Below, piece by piece: positions 34,863 through 44,724 of a stretch of DNA of 64,000 nt (the stretch's first letter is position 1; each line of letters begins with the position of its first letter). The notes under the pieces were generated by a model, which searched no databases, was not told the origin of the DNA, and worked only from the letters and a program-made list of their open reading frames with translations. The position numbers and the translations under genes were made by a program. The DNA comes from Lautropia sp. (GTDB lineage: Bacteria > Pseudomonadota > Gammaproteobacteria > Burkholderiales > Burkholderiaceae_E): the NCBI GenBank assembly GCA_030532895.1, contig JAUNKF010000003.1, positions 62,001-126,000 on the forward strand, read 5' to 3'.

Positions 34863-34897
34863 TGGGGATTTGTGGGAAAAGGTGGGGCAAGGTGGGA
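34863..34897 (+). promoter_or_regulatory. MraZ operator: four TGGGN repeats
   Basis: TGGGG (34863), TGGGA (34873), TGGGG (34883) and TGGGA (34893) at exact 10-base periodicity, i.e. 5-base gaps. This is the known MraZ recognition pattern (usually three repeats in E. coli). It lies at the predicted start of transcription, consistent with autorepression of the cluster. Confidence 0.85.
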
Positions 34898-35006
34898 AAA
34901 TCACCCTGAGCCATCCGTCACCACGAACCCGTGGCCTTGCCGGCCGTTGATGTCGTTCGGCCGGTGTCGTCATGAAAAGGTCGAGTCATCAACAGGTTGG
35001 AAGCCG

Positions 35007-35441
35007 ATGTTCGAAGGAAGCTTTCCGCTGTCACTGGATACGAAGGGGCGTTTGACGATCCCTTCGTCGTGGCGTGGGTTGCTGGAAGAGCAAGGCGTTC
35101 GCAAGCTGGTGCTGACACGGCATTTTGGTTCCTACCTTCGCGTCTATCCGCTGCCCGAGTGGGAGCGGGTTCGTGAGCACATCGCTGCCACCTTCACGGC
35201 CAAGGATGACCGGACAAGGCGTCTCTTGATCGGCACGGCCGAAACGGTGGAAATCGACGGTGCAGGGCGAATCCTCGTCAGTCCGATCTTGCGTCGGGCG
35301 GCGAAACTGGATCGCAAGGTGGTGATGCTCGGCGACATCAGTCGTTTCGAGCTGTGGGACGAGCAGACCCTGGAGGCTTATCTCGATGAGCAAGCCTCCG
35401 CCGGTCTGCCCGAAGGTTTGTTCGACATTCCGGGTCTTTGA
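35007..35441 (+). CDS. mraZ: Transcriptional regulator MraZ
   Basis: 144 residues starting MFEGSFPLSLDTKGRLTIPS, the conserved MraZ start; a second AbrB-like repeat begins near ETVEIDGAGRILV. It is a DNA-binding ring that represses its own dcw promoter and can be antagonised by RsmH (known in E. coli). The earlier open frame overlaps the operator and is not used. rsmH follows 2 bases after the stop. Confidence 0.95.
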   Translation: MFEGSFPLSLDTKGRLTIPSSWRGLLEEQGVRKLVLTRHFGSYLRVYPLPEWERVREHIAATFTAKDDRTRRLLIGTAETVEIDGAGRILVSPILRRAAKLDRKVVMLGDISRFELWDEQTLEAYLDEQASAGLPEGLFDIPGL

Positions 35442-35443
35442 CG

Positions 35444-36445
35444 ATGCATGGCGATCTGGATCAGGGTGTGTGTGTGGAGGAACCCCGTCTGCACAGGCCC
35501 GTGTTGCTGACCGAGGCCATCGAGGCGCTCAGCATCCGGCCGGATGGGGTCTATCTCGACGGCACATTCGGTCGTGGGGGCCACAGTCGTCTGATCCTGC
35601 AGGCGCTGGGGCCGGGCGGGCGTCTGCTGGCGCTCGACCGGGATCCGGAGGCGGTTGCAGCTGGCCAGGCGATGGCGGCAGAGATGAAGGATGCACGGTT
35701 CGAGATCGTGCATCAGCGTTTCTCGGTCTTTGACCAGGTGCTCGACGCACGTGGCATCGACCGGGTGGATGGTGTCTTGCTGGATCTGGGGGTGTCGTCC
35801 CCGCAGCTGGATGACCCCTCACGGGGCTTCAGCTTCAGCCAGGAAGGCCCGCTGGACATGCGCATGGATCCGACGCAGGGCATGTCCGCACGCGACTGGT
35901 TGTTGAAGGCGTCGGTGGAAGACATTACCGAGGTATTGAAACGAGATGGTGACGAACGGTTTGCTTTTCCGATTGCAAAGGAGATTGTTGCTCGCCGCGA
36001 ACAGACCGGTGGCGCGTCCCTTCAAACGACACGACAGCTTGCCGATCTCGTGGCGGGGGTCATCCGTCGGCGGCAAAAAAATGCGACGGGCAAAAATCCG
36101 GCCACACGCACCTTTCAGGCTGTACGGATTCACACCAATCACGAAGGGGACGAGCTCGCGCGCGGATTGAATCTCGCGCTGGCCCGCCTGAAACCGGGGG
36201 GGCGGCTCGCCGTCATCAGTTTCCATTCCAACGAAGATCGTGTCGTCAAACAGTTCATGGCTCGCCACAGCGGGCGTGATGGGCAGCGTCATCCCATCAC
36301 GGGCAAACCCCTGGCAACACCACTGCTGCAGCGTCTCGGGCGCATCCTGCCCAGTGATGCCGAAGTGGCGGCCAACCCGCGTGCGCGCTCGTCGGTGCTG
36401 CGCGTGGCCGAACGTTTGCCGACCCCACTGACAGGAACGGAATGA
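35444..36445 (+). CDS. rsmH: 16S rRNA (cytosine(1402)-N(4))-methyltransferase
   Basis: 333 residues. HRPVLLTEAIEAL and YLDGTFGRGGHSRLIL (SAM-binding) are the family start; DGVLLDLGVSSPQLD and GFSFSQEGPLDMRMD follow, and AVISFHSNEDRVVK is near the end. It methylates N4 of C1402 in the ribosomal P site. The start at 35444 lacks a strong ribosome site and probably depends on coupling to mraZ. It overlaps ftsL by 4 bases (ATGA). A patch around 35925-36110 has noticeably lower GC than the flanks. Confidence 0.95.
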   Translation: MHGDLDQGVCVEEPRLHRPVLLTEAIEALSIRPDGVYLDGTFGRGGHSRLILQALGPGGRLLALDRDPEAVAAGQAMAAEMKDARFEIVHQRFSVFDQVLDARGIDRVDGVLLDLGVSSPQLDDPSRGFSFSQEGPLDMRMDPTQGMSARDWLLKASVEDITEVLKRDGDERFAFPIAKEIVARREQTGGASLQTTRQLADLVAGVIRRRQKNATGKNPATRTFQAVRIHTNHEGDELARGLNLALARLKPGGRLAVISFHSNEDRVVKQFMARHSGRDGQRHPITGKPLATPLLQRLGRILPSDAEVAANPRARSSVLRVAERLPTPLTGTE

Positions 36446-36717
36446 TGGTGCTGAACCGGATCAACATCGTGCTGGCCGTCCTGCTGCTGATCTCAGCCCT
36501 GCTGCTGGTCACCTCGCAGAACCGTGCCCGCCGTCTCAGTACGGAAATGGAGCGCCTGCAAGGCCAGATGCGTGAGCTGGATGTCCGCTTTTCGCAGTTG
36601 CAGATCGAGATCACCCGGTTGTCGAAACCTGCCTTGCTGGATGACCGGGCACGCCATGACCTGCGGATGGTGTCCCTGACACCAGAGCGCACGATTTACC
36701 TGAGAGGAAGCCGCTGA
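36442..36717 (+). CDS. ftsL: Cell division protein FtsL
   Basis: 91 residues: one N-terminal membrane helix (INIVLAVLLLISALLLVT) then a leucine-zipper-like coiled coil (RLSTEMERLQGQMRELDVRF). It bridges FtsB/FtsQ to FtsW/FtsI at the septum. The ATG overlaps the rsmH stop; a second ATG directly follows. The stop overlaps the ftsI start by one base. Confidence 0.93.
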   Translation: MMVLNRINIVLAVLLLISALLLVTSQNRARRLSTEMERLQGQMRELDVRFSQLQIEITRLSKPALLDDRARHDLRMVSLTPERTIYLRGSR

Positions 36718-38831
36718 TGGCCAAGTCAGTCAAATCCGTCAAGTTTGCCGATCCGCAGCTGTTGCAGGCGCGCTTGCAGCTCTGGCGTTCGCGCTTCATG
36801 TTCGGCATCGTCCTGACGGCTTTCGGTGCGCTCACGGTCAAGGCTTTCTACCTGCAGACGGCGTCGAAGCATTTTCTGCAGGCCCAGGGCGCCCAACGCT
36901 ATGAAAAGACCATCGAGCTGCAGGCCAACCGAGGCCGCATCCTCGACCGGCATGGGGTCGTGCTTGCCTCCAGCCTGCCGGCCCGCTCGATCTGGGCCTA
37001 CGCCGACCGTGTGGATCTGTCCGACCCGCGGCTGCTCGACCTTGCCCGTCTGCTCAACATGAAGCCGCTCGATCTGCAGGCCCGCCTCACCCAGGGCGAT
37101 CGCAGCTTCGTCTTCCTGAAGCGCCAGGTCGATCTGGACACGGCCGACCGGATTGCCGCCCTGCGCATTCGTGGCATTGGGCAAGATAGCGAATACAAAC
37201 GCAACTATCCTGAAGGTGAGACGGCGGCCCATCTGGTCGGTTTCACCAATCTGGCGCATGAAGGCCAGGAGGGATTGGAGCTGGCGTTCCAGTCCACACT
37301 CGCCGGCAAACCGGGCAGCCGGCGCGTGAGCCGTGATGGCACGGGCCAGATCATCGGCGGTATCGACAAGATCAAGGAGCCGGTCGATGGCAAGGATTTG
37401 CGGCTGACCATCGATTCGCGCATCCAATATCATGCCTTCCAGGCCGTGAAAGAGGCGGTGGTCACGCATCAGGCCAAAGCTGGCGCGGCTGTCGTGCTCG
37501 ACGCGCGCAATGGGCAGATTCTGGCCCTTGCCAACTGGCCGTCCTACAACCCGGCCGATCGCAGCACCCTGAAAGGCGCCGGTCTGCGTAATCGTGCCAT
37601 CACCGATCTCTATGAGCCGGGATCCACGCTGAAGGTGTTCACGGCGGCCCTCGCGCTGGAGAGCGGCAAGTACAACCTGTCGTCGATGTTCGATGCCCGT
37701 GAGGGCTTCATGAAGATCGGTCGTGACGTGATCCGTGACGCCCATCGTCAGAAAGAGCTGATGAGCCTGCAGCAGGTCATCCAGAAAAGCTCCAACATCG
37801 GCACCGCGCAGATGGCGCTCAACATGTCGCCCGAAGCGCACTGGAACCTGTTGCGCTCGGCCGGCCTGACCCAGGCGCCTGACATCGGTTTTCCGGGGGC
37901 TGCTTCGGGCCGGCTGCGCCCGTTCAGTAAGTGGAAGCCCATCGAGCACGCCACCATTTCCTATGGTCATGGCTTGTCGGTGTCGTTGCTGCAGATGGCT
38001 CGAGCCTATACGGTCTTCACCGGGCCGGGTGAAGTGCTGCCGGTCCAGCTCGTGGTGCCTGAAGAAGAGCGTCGAGTCCGCGCCATTCAGGTCTCGACCT
38101 CGGGCGCCCGGTTTCGCGCGGCCGAACGCGTGACGGGCCAGCAGGTCATCAGCCCGCGCACGGCGGCCACGATGCGTCAGATTCTCGAACGCTCGGCCGG
38201 CGAAAAGGATGCAGTCGTCAAGGCCAGCGTGCCTGGTTACCGTGTGGGCGGCAAGAGCGGCACCACCAAAAAGCTTGAGGGCGGCAAGTACGTCAAGAAG
38301 TACATCAGCTCCTTCGTCGGCATGGCGCCGATGTCCAACCCGCGCGTGATCGTGGCCGTGATGGTCGACGAGCCGGGTAGCGGCAAATACTACGGCTCCG
38401 ATGTGGCGGCGCCCGTGTTTGCGAAGATCACGGGCGAATCGATGCGCACGTTGGCCGTGGAGCCGGATGCACCGTTCGAGACGATGATCTCGCCGATCAC
38501 GCCCGAGCTGGTCGTCGCCCCCAACAGCGTGCCCTCGGCGCCAGGTGATGTCGGTCGCGTCAAGGGCGTCAGCATCCCGCGCAGTTCGCTCATCGTGCCG
38601 CCACGTGCCGGTCGTCAGAAGATGTCCGCCCAGGACAAGGTGCCGGCCGCACCGGTGGTGCCCACCGCCACGGCCCGCAAGGACACCACCCCGTTGGCAC
38701 GTCGTGACGCACCGAATCATCAGGCGCCTTCCCAGACGCAGGCTCGGGCCGCAGCACAGGCTGCTGCCACCCGAACCCTGGTCGCCCGCCAGGTGGGGGA
38801 ACGCCATGCTCATACAGGGGGCGGCGCATGA
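36717..38831 (+). CDS. ftsI: Septal peptidoglycan transpeptidase FtsI (PBP3)
   Basis: 704 residues. A membrane helix at about 28-45 and a dimerisation/pedestal domain are followed by the transpeptidase: S303-TLK (active-site SxxK 303-306), SSN (358-360) and KSG (513-515, in place of KTG). The C-terminus is about 100 residues longer than in E. coli PBP3, ending in an Ala/Pro/Thr/Arg-rich tail. It cross-links peptidoglycan at the division septum with FtsW. It overlaps murE by 4 bases. Confidence 0.95.
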   Translation: MAKSVKSVKFADPQLLQARLQLWRSRFMFGIVLTAFGALTVKAFYLQTASKHFLQAQGAQRYEKTIELQANRGRILDRHGVVLASSLPARSIWAYADRVDLSDPRLLDLARLLNMKPLDLQARLTQGDRSFVFLKRQVDLDTADRIAALRIRGIGQDSEYKRNYPEGETAAHLVGFTNLAHEGQEGLELAFQSTLAGKPGSRRVSRDGTGQIIGGIDKIKEPVDGKDLRLTIDSRIQYHAFQAVKEAVVTHQAKAGAAVVLDARNGQILALANWPSYNPADRSTLKGAGLRNRAITDLYEPGSTLKVFTAALALESGKYNLSSMFDAREGFMKIGRDVIRDAHRQKELMSLQQVIQKSSNIGTAQMALNMSPEAHWNLLRSAGLTQAPDIGFPGAASGRLRPFSKWKPIEHATISYGHGLSVSLLQMARAYTVFTGPGEVLPVQLVVPEEERRVRAIQVSTSGARFRAAERVTGQQVISPRTAATMRQILERSAGEKDAVVKASVPGYRVGGKSGTTKKLEGGKYVKKYISSFVGMAPMSNPRVIVAVMVDEPGSGKYYGSDVAAPVFAKITGESMRTLAVEPDAPFETMISPITPELVVAPNSVPSAPGDVGRVKGVSIPRSSLIVPPRAGRQKMSAQDKVPAAPVVPTATARKDTTPLARRDAPNHQAPSQTQARAAAQAAATRTLVARQVGERHAHTGGGA

Positions 38832-40546
38832 CAAGACACGAGGCCGGACAGGCACCGGTTCTCATCGCACCCGACCAGCTCAGTGATTGGTTGCACCGGC
38901 ATCTGCCTCAAACGGGACGTTTGACGGCCGATAGCCGGCGCGTGCGTTCTGGGGACGCTTTTTTCGCCTTGCGCGGCGCGCGTCATGATGGCACGGCCTA
39001 CATCCAGCAGGCATTGGATGCGGGCGCGAGCGCCATCGTGCTCGAAGCGGGCGAAGCCGGCCCTTCATCGTGTGCCGCTGAACACCTGCCGGTGCCCGTT
39101 TGCCAGGTGCCTTCGCTGAAGGCTCATCTTGGCACGGTGGCCGCCGACTACTATGGTCGTCCGACCGAGGCGCTCTCGCTGGTGGCCGTCACGGGCACCA
39201 ATGGCAAGACCAGCGTCACGCACTGGGTGGCCGATGGTTGCAACCAGGTGATGGCCGATGACAAAGCCGTGGTCGTGGGCACCAATGGCGCCGGCGTGCC
39301 AGGTGCGTTGCAACCCATCGGCATGACCACGCCAGACGGGTTGACCATCCAGGATCTGTTCCGCCATCAGGTGGATGAAGGTGTGCAGGTGGCTGCCATC
39401 GAAGCCTCGTCCATCGGCCTCGAACAGGGGCGCTTGGCTGGTAGTGCCATTCAGATCGCCGTGTTCACGAATCTCAGTCGTGACCATCTCGATTATCACG
39501 GCTCGATGCAGGCTTATGCCGAGGCCAAGCGCGCGCTCTTTGCCTGGCCAGGGCTGGAAGCCGCCGTCATCAACCTGGATGACGCGATGGCGCCTGCCCT
39601 GCTGGAGACCGTCTCTGCCCATCCGGCCGAACCGTACTGCGTGGGCTATCTGATCCATGATGCCACCCAGACCGTGCCGGCCGAGGCCATCGACCCCGAC
39701 AGCGGGATGCCGGCCACGCTCGTCGAAGCACTGGATCGCGCCGATGCCTGTGATGAGGTGCTGATGGCCGTGTCGTTCACGCCGGGGCAATGGGTGCTCA
39801 CGCTGATGAGCGCCGCCGGCGATGTCGTGGTGATGGATGACGCCGACGCGGGCGCAAGCTCGGGTGTCGGGCAGAGCAGTGTCGATCTGCACCTGCAGGT
39901 GCTGGGGCGGTTCAACCTCGCCAACGCGCTGGCGGTGGCCGGTGTCTGGCGCTCGATGGGCTGGTCGCTTTCGGACATTGCCGAGCAGCTTGCACGCTTG
40001 CGGCCGGTGCCGGGCCGGATGGAGAACATTGGTGTGCCGGGGGGCACCTCGGCTGCCGAGCTCGCCTTGCTGCCATTGGTCGTCGTCGATTATGCCCACA
40101 CCCCCGATGCGTTGGAGAACACCCTGGGAGCCTTGCGCGAGGTGGCTCAGCAGCGGGGCGGACGGCTCTGGTGCGTGTTCGGTGCGGGTGGTGATCGTGA
40201 TCCGGGCAAGCGGCCGCAGATGGCCACGGTGGCCGAACGGTTGGCCGATGTCGTGGTACTGACCAGTGACAACCCGCGCAGCGAAGATCCTCGTCAGATT
40301 CTTGTCGACATTCAGGCCGGCCTGACCCGGCTGCCTTGGCTCGTGCAGGAAAACCGCGCCGAGGCCATCGATGCGGCCGTGCAGGCAGCTGCTGCCCAGG
40401 ACGTGGTGCTCGTGGCAGGCAAAGGGCGTGAAGCCACCCAGGAGGTGGCCGGTGTCTTTCATCCTTTCTCGGATCCAGGTGTCGTGGGCGAAGCCTTGCT
40501 GCGCCGGCTGAACCGGGCCATCTTGCCAGGAGACGTGGATGTTTGA
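38828..40546 (+). CDS. murE: UDP-MurNAc-tripeptide synthetase (meso-DAP-adding)
   Basis: 572 residues. P-loop GTNGKTS (123-129), and DNPR (481-484), the motif that selects meso-diaminopimelate. It adds the third stem-peptide residue in the cytoplasm. It is longer than the usual 490-510; an extra segment around 275-345 (YLIHDATQ ... MDDADAGASSG) accounts for most of the excess. Start ATG overlaps the ftsI stop; it overlaps murF by 8 bases. Confidence 0.95.
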   Translation: MTRHEAGQAPVLIAPDQLSDWLHRHLPQTGRLTADSRRVRSGDAFFALRGARHDGTAYIQQALDAGASAIVLEAGEAGPSSCAAEHLPVPVCQVPSLKAHLGTVAADYYGRPTEALSLVAVTGTNGKTSVTHWVADGCNQVMADDKAVVVGTNGAGVPGALQPIGMTTPDGLTIQDLFRHQVDEGVQVAAIEASSIGLEQGRLAGSAIQIAVFTNLSRDHLDYHGSMQAYAEAKRALFAWPGLEAAVINLDDAMAPALLETVSAHPAEPYCVGYLIHDATQTVPAEAIDPDSGMPATLVEALDRADACDEVLMAVSFTPGQWVLTLMSAAGDVVVMDDADAGASSGVGQSSVDLHLQVLGRFNLANALAVAGVWRSMGWSLSDIAEQLARLRPVPGRMENIGVPGGTSAAELALLPLVVVDYAHTPDALENTLGALREVAQQRGGRLWCVFGAGGDRDPGKRPQMATVAERLADVVVLTSDNPRSEDPRQILVDIQAGLTRLPWLVQENRAEAIDAAVQAAAAQDVVLVAGKGREATQEVAGVFHPFSDPGVVGEALLRRLNRAILPGDVDV

Positions 40547-41960
40547 TCTGCGAACCGCCTATCAATGGGTACCATTGGCCGTCATGATCGGTCGTGGCGA
40601 TACATGGTTCAGTGGCGTCTCGACCGACACCCGTTCGGTCAAGCCCGGTGACCTGTTCGTGGCCTTGAAGGGCGATCGCTTCGACGGGCATCAGTTCATC
40701 GACGAAGCGATGGCAGCCGGCGCGGCCGGGGTGCTGGTCGATCAGTGGCCCAAACGTCGCGACATCCCCATGCTGGTCGTGCCCAGCGCGCGCAAGGCGT
40801 TGGGCCAGTTGGCCGAAGCTTGGCGTGCCCGATTCGATTTGCCCGTGATTGCCGTCACCGGCAGTAACGGCAAGACCACCGTCAAGGAAATGATCGCCAG
40901 TGTGCTGGCTGCGCATTTCGGGCCGGATGGCGCGCTCGTCACCGAGGGCAACCTGAATAACGACATCGGCGTGCCGTTGACGATCCTCAGACTGCGCGCC
41001 CATCACCAGGCGGCCGTCATCGAGCTGGGCATGAACCATCCCGGCGAAATCGCCGTGCTCACCCGCATCGCACAGCCCACGATCGGGCTGGTGCTCAATG
41101 CCCAGCGTGAACACCAGGAATTCATGGATGGCCCTGAAGCCACCGCCCGTGAAAACGGTGCTGTTCTTCAGGGCATGGCAAAACAGGGCATCGCGATCTT
41201 TCCAGGTGATGATCCGTGCAATGAGCTGTGGTACCGGATGAAAGCCGATCGGTTCTCGCTGGAGTTCGGCCTGTGCGACAGTTTCGACACCACTCTCCAC
41301 ATGGTGTGTGCGCTGGCTTCGGCGCATCCCTCGGGTTTCGAGGCGCGCATTGCCGAAAACCGGTTCAATATCCGGCTCAACATCGCCGGACGCCACAACG
41401 TGCGCAATGCGCTGGCCGCTCTCGTGTGCACTTGGGTGCTGCCCGTGTCACCAGCCACCATCGAGGCGGGGCTGGCGGCTTTCCGTCCGGTGGCCGGGCG
41501 GCTGTGCCGTGAGCAGCAGGCCAATGGTCTCGTGCTGATCGATGACACCTACAACGCCAATCCCGATTCGATGCGTGCTGCGGTCGATGTGCTGACCGAT
41601 GAGGCCGGGCCTCGCCTGATCGTGATGGGTGACATGGGGGAGACCGGTGCGCAGGCAGGGGCCTTTCATCGCGAAGTGGGCCAATACGCCCGTGAGCAGG
41701 GCATCGAGATGATCTGGGCCGTGGGTCAGGACATGAAGGTGGCCGCCGAGGCCGCGGGCGACAAGGCACGTCACTGGGCCAGTGTCGAGGATTTGTTGGC
41801 TGAGCATCCGACGCCGCCACCGGGTGTGGCGAGCATTCTGGTGAAGGGGTCGCGCTTCATGCGCATGGAACGCATCGTCCGGGCCTGGTCGGATACCAGT
41901 GGCCAGCCGTCAACCGCTCCCCACGGGGCCAAACCGTCTTCCGACGCAGGAGACGCCTGA
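40539..41960 (+). CDS. murF: UDP-MurNAc-tripeptide:D-Ala-D-Ala ligase
   Basis: 473 residues. [20 protein letters not shown] at the N-terminus, P-loop GSNGKTT (108-114), [12 protein letters not shown] and [13 protein letters not shown] are the MurF signatures. It joins D-Ala-D-Ala from Ddl to the tripeptide, completing UDP-MurNAc-pentapeptide. It overlaps murE by 8 bases and mraY by 1 base. Confidence 0.96.
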   Translation: MFDLRTAYQWVPLAVMIGRGDTWFSGVSTDTRSVKPGDLFVALKGDRFDGHQFIDEAMAAGAAGVLVDQWPKRRDIPMLVVPSARKALGQLAEAWRARFDLPVIAVTGSNGKTTVKEMIASVLAAHFGPDGALVTEGNLNNDIGVPLTILRLRAHHQAAVIELGMNHPGEIAVLTRIAQPTIGLVLNAQREHQEFMDGPEATARENGAVLQGMAKQGIAIFPGDDPCNELWYRMKADRFSLEFGLCDSFDTTLHMVCALASAHPSGFEARIAENRFNIRLNIAGRHNVRNALAALVCTWVLPVSPATIEAGLAAFRPVAGRLCREQQANGLVLIDDTYNANPDSMRAAVDVLTDEAGPRLIVMGDMGETGAQAGAFHREVGQYAREQGIEMIWAVGQDMKVAAEAAGDKARHWASVEDLLAEHPTPPPGVASILVKGSRFMRMERIVRAWSDTSGQPSTAPHGAKPSSDAGDA

Positions 41961-43129
41961 TGCTGTTGCTGCTGACCCAATGGCTGGCCCAGGAATACCG
42001 GGTCTTTTCGGTGTTCAATTACATCACCTTGCGGGCGGTGCTGGCCACATTGACGGCCCTTTTTATCGGCCTGATGTTCGGCCCGGCCGTCATCCGCAAG
42101 CTCACCGCCATGAAAATCGGTCAGGCCGTCCGTCAGGAAGGCCCGCAGACGCACCTCGTCAAGTCGGGCACCCCGACGATGGGGGGCGTGCTGGTGCTGA
42201 TCTCGGTGGGGCTGTCCACCATTCTGTGGGCCGATCTCTCGAACCGTTTCGTCTGGGTGGTGTTGCTCGTCACGCTTGGCTTCGGCATGGTCGGTTGGGT
42301 CGATGACTACCGCAAGGTCGTGCACCGTGATCCCAAAGGGATGTCGGCGCGCGAAAAGTACTTCTGGCAGAGCACGCTCGGACTGCTCGCCGCCTTTTAC
42401 CTGGCCTTTGCGATTCCGACACAATCGGTGGCCGAGGCGTTTCAGCTCTTCAACCAGTGGGTGAGCAGCGGTTTCAGCATCGCGCTGCCCGAGACCTCGG
42501 CCTTGCAATTTCCCTTCTTCAAGGAATGGGGCATTCCGCTGGGCGTTTTCGGTTTCGTGGCGCTCACCTATTTCGTGATCGTCGGCACCAGCAATGCGGT
42601 CAACCTCACCGATGGCGCCGATGGTCTGGCCATCATGCCGGCCGTGCTCGTCGGCTCCGCGCTCGGCATCTTTGCCTATGTCACCGGTAACGTCGTGTTC
42701 GCCCGCTATCTGTTGATCCCTTATGTGCCGGGTGCGGGTGAGCTGATCGTGCTGTGCGGGGCCATTCTGGGGGCAGGGCTGGCGTTCCTCTGGTTCAACG
42801 CTTATCCGGCCCAGGTCTTCATGGGCGATGTGGGCGCCCTGTCGCTCGGGGCGGCGCTTGGCACCATTGCCGTCATCGTTCGGCAGGAAATCATCCTCTT
42901 CATCATGGGGGGCGTGTTCGTGGTCGAGACGCTGTCGGTGATGCTGCAGGTGAGCTATTTCAAGTACACGAAGCGCAAATATGGGGAAGGGCGACGCATC
43001 TTCCGCATGGCGCCCCTTCACCACCATTTTGAAATCGGCGGCGTCAAGGAGTCACAGGTCGTCGTGCGTTTCTGGATCGTCACCATGATGTTGGTGCTCT
43101 TCGGTCTGTCGTCATTGAAGCTGCGTTGA
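41960..43129 (+). CDS. mraY: Phospho-N-acetylmuramoyl-pentapeptide transferase
   Basis: 389 residues, about ten membrane helices. GTPTMGG, the metal-binding WVDDYRKV and [13 protein letters not shown], and HHHFE near the C-terminus are diagnostic. It transfers the muramyl pentapeptide to undecaprenyl phosphate, giving lipid I. Starts at the murF stop (TGATG). Confidence 0.97.
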   Translation: MLLLLTQWLAQEYRVFSVFNYITLRAVLATLTALFIGLMFGPAVIRKLTAMKIGQAVRQEGPQTHLVKSGTPTMGGVLVLISVGLSTILWADLSNRFVWVVLLVTLGFGMVGWVDDYRKVVHRDPKGMSAREKYFWQSTLGLLAAFYLAFAIPTQSVAEAFQLFNQWVSSGFSIALPETSALQFPFFKEWGIPLGVFGFVALTYFVIVGTSNAVNLTDGADGLAIMPAVLVGSALGIFAYVTGNVVFARYLLIPYVPGAGELIVLCGAILGAGLAFLWFNAYPAQVFMGDVGALSLGAALGTIAVIVRQEIILFIMGGVFVVETLSVMLQVSYFKYTKRKYGEGRRIFRMAPLHHHFEIGGVKESQVVVRFWIVTMMLVLFGLSSLKLR

Positions 43130-43140
43130 GGAATGGGGCG

Positions 43141-44724
43141 ATGATCGAACTTCAGCACAAAAAGGCAGCTGTCATCGGGCTGGGCGAGTCGGGGCTGGCG
43201 ATGGCCCGCTGGCTCGTGCGCGCCGGTGCCGACGTCACGGTTTTCGATGACCGCGCCGAGCCGCCTGCCTTGTCCATGTTGCAGGCCGAGTTGCCCGTGG
43301 CACGCTTTTGCCAGCGTGCCCTCGATGCCGACTTGCTTGACGAGGTGCAGGGCATCGATCTGCTGGCCTGGAGTCCGGGGGTGTCGATCGTCACCGGCCG
43401 TGGGGCCGCGCTGCATGTCGCGGCCCGCGAGGCGGGGGTGCCCGTCTATGGCGAGCTGGATTTCTTCAACGCCGAAATTCAGCGCCAGCGTGAGGCTGGC
43501 GAGAACACCGCGGTCGTCGGCATCACGGGCACCAATGGCAAGACCACCGTCACCCGGCTCACCGCCTTTCTGGCCAATGAGGCCGGGGTGGAGGCGGAGG
43601 TGGCCGGCAACATCAGCCCCTCGATGCTCGATGCGCTGATCCGTCGCCTCGATGATGAGGACGGCCGCATGCCTGCGTTGTGGGTGCTCGAACTGTCGAG
43701 CTTTCAGCTGGCCGTGGCGGCTGCGCCGCTCGCGTGTCGCGCGGCCACGGTGCTCAACATCACGAACGATCACCTCGACTGGCATGGCACGATGAAACAT
43801 TATCGTGATGCCAAGTGCCGCATTTACGAAGGCGCCGAGCTGCGCGTCATCAACCTCGATGACCCGCTCACCGATCCCGACAGGCTGGCGCCCTGGGATG
43901 TGCAGCCTGTACCGGAGGCCGTGCCCGAACCCCTCAAGGGGCGTGCCCGCAAGAAGGTCGAAGCGCCGCCGCCACCGCCCTTGCCGCGCACCGTGTTTTC
44001 GCTCAACACGCCGCACACGGCACCGGCTTTTGGCGTGGTGCGTGAGGGCGGCCTGGCTTGGCTCACCGAAGCCTTGCCCGAAGACACCGGTCAGCCGAGC
44101 CGGCGCAGGAAAGCACAGGAAGAAGCCGCCAACGTGGTGCTGAACCGGCTGATGCCGGCCGACGCCTTGCGCCTGCAAGGCGGGCACAACCATGCCAACG
44201 TGCTGGCGGCGCTCGCCTTGCTGCGTGCTTGTGGCGTGCCGATGGCCGCCATGTTGCATGGCTTGCGGGCCTTCGTGCCCGATGACCACCGCTGCGCGCC
44301 GGTCGCGATCATCCGCGATGTCGAGTACATCAACGACAGTAAGGGCACGAACATTGGGGCCACGGTGGCCGCACTCACGGGCCTCGGGCGCCGGACCGTG
44401 CTCATCGCGGGCGGCGTGGGCAAGGATCAGGATTTCAGCGAGCTGGCGCCTGCCGTGGCAGCCTATGCGCGTGCCGTGGTGCTGATCGGCCGTGATGCAC
44501 CGATTTTGCGCGCCGCGCTCGACGAGGCCGGCGTGCCCCAGGTGGATGCCACGGATTTGCCCGATGCCGTGCGCCAGGCCGCTGGGCTGGCGCAGTCCGG
44601 TGATGTCGTGCTGCTGTCGCCGGCCTGCGCCAGTTTTGACATGTTCAAGGGCTATGACGACCGCGGCAACCAGTTTGCCGAGGCCGTGCGCGCCTATGCC
44701 GAAGAGGTGGGGCAGCCATGCTGA
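43141..44724 (+). CDS. murD: UDP-MurNAc-L-Ala:D-Glu ligase
   Basis: 527 residues from the ATG at 43141 (GAGGAA at 43128-43133). GLGESGLAMARWL at the N-terminus, P-loop GTNGKTT (130-136), YINDSKGTNIGAT and the C-terminal SPACASFDMFKGYDDRG are typical. It is about 90 residues longer than E. coli MurD; the extra length lies in the middle domain (about 255-340), with a Pro-rich PPPPPLP and basic stretches, an insertion common in Burkholderiales. It adds D-Glu to UDP-MurNAc-Ala. It overlaps ftsW by 7 bases. Confidence 0.95.
   Translation: MIELQHKKAAVIGLGESGLAMARWLVRAGADVTVFDDRAEPPALSMLQAELPVARFCQRALDADLLDEVQGIDLLAWSPGVSIVTGRGAALHVAAREAGVPVYGELDFFNAEIQRQREAGENTAVVGITGTNGKTTVTRLTAFLANEAGVEAEVAGNISPSMLDALIRRLDDEDGRMPALWVLELSSFQLAVAAAPLACRAATVLNITNDHLDWHGTMKHYRDAKCRIYEGAELRVINLDDPLTDPDRLAPWDVQPVPEAVPEPLKGRARKKVEAPPPPPLPRTVFSLNTPHTAPAFGVVREGGLAWLTEALPEDTGQPSRRRKAQEEAANVVLNRLMPADALRLQGGHNHANVLAALALLRACGVPMAAMLHGLRAFVPDDHRCAPVAIIRDVEYINDSKGTNIGATVAALTGLGRRTVLIAGGVGKDQDFSELAPAVAAYARAVVLIGRDAPILRAALDEAGVPQVDATDLPDAVRQAAGLAQSGDVVLLSPACASFDMFKGYDDRGNQFAEAVRAYAEEVGQPC

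Noticed and set aside
34488-34973. 161-codon open frame on the minus strand between rnpB and mraZ
   Set aside because: It crosses the mra promoter and MraZ operator, has no ribosome site and no recognisable protein features.
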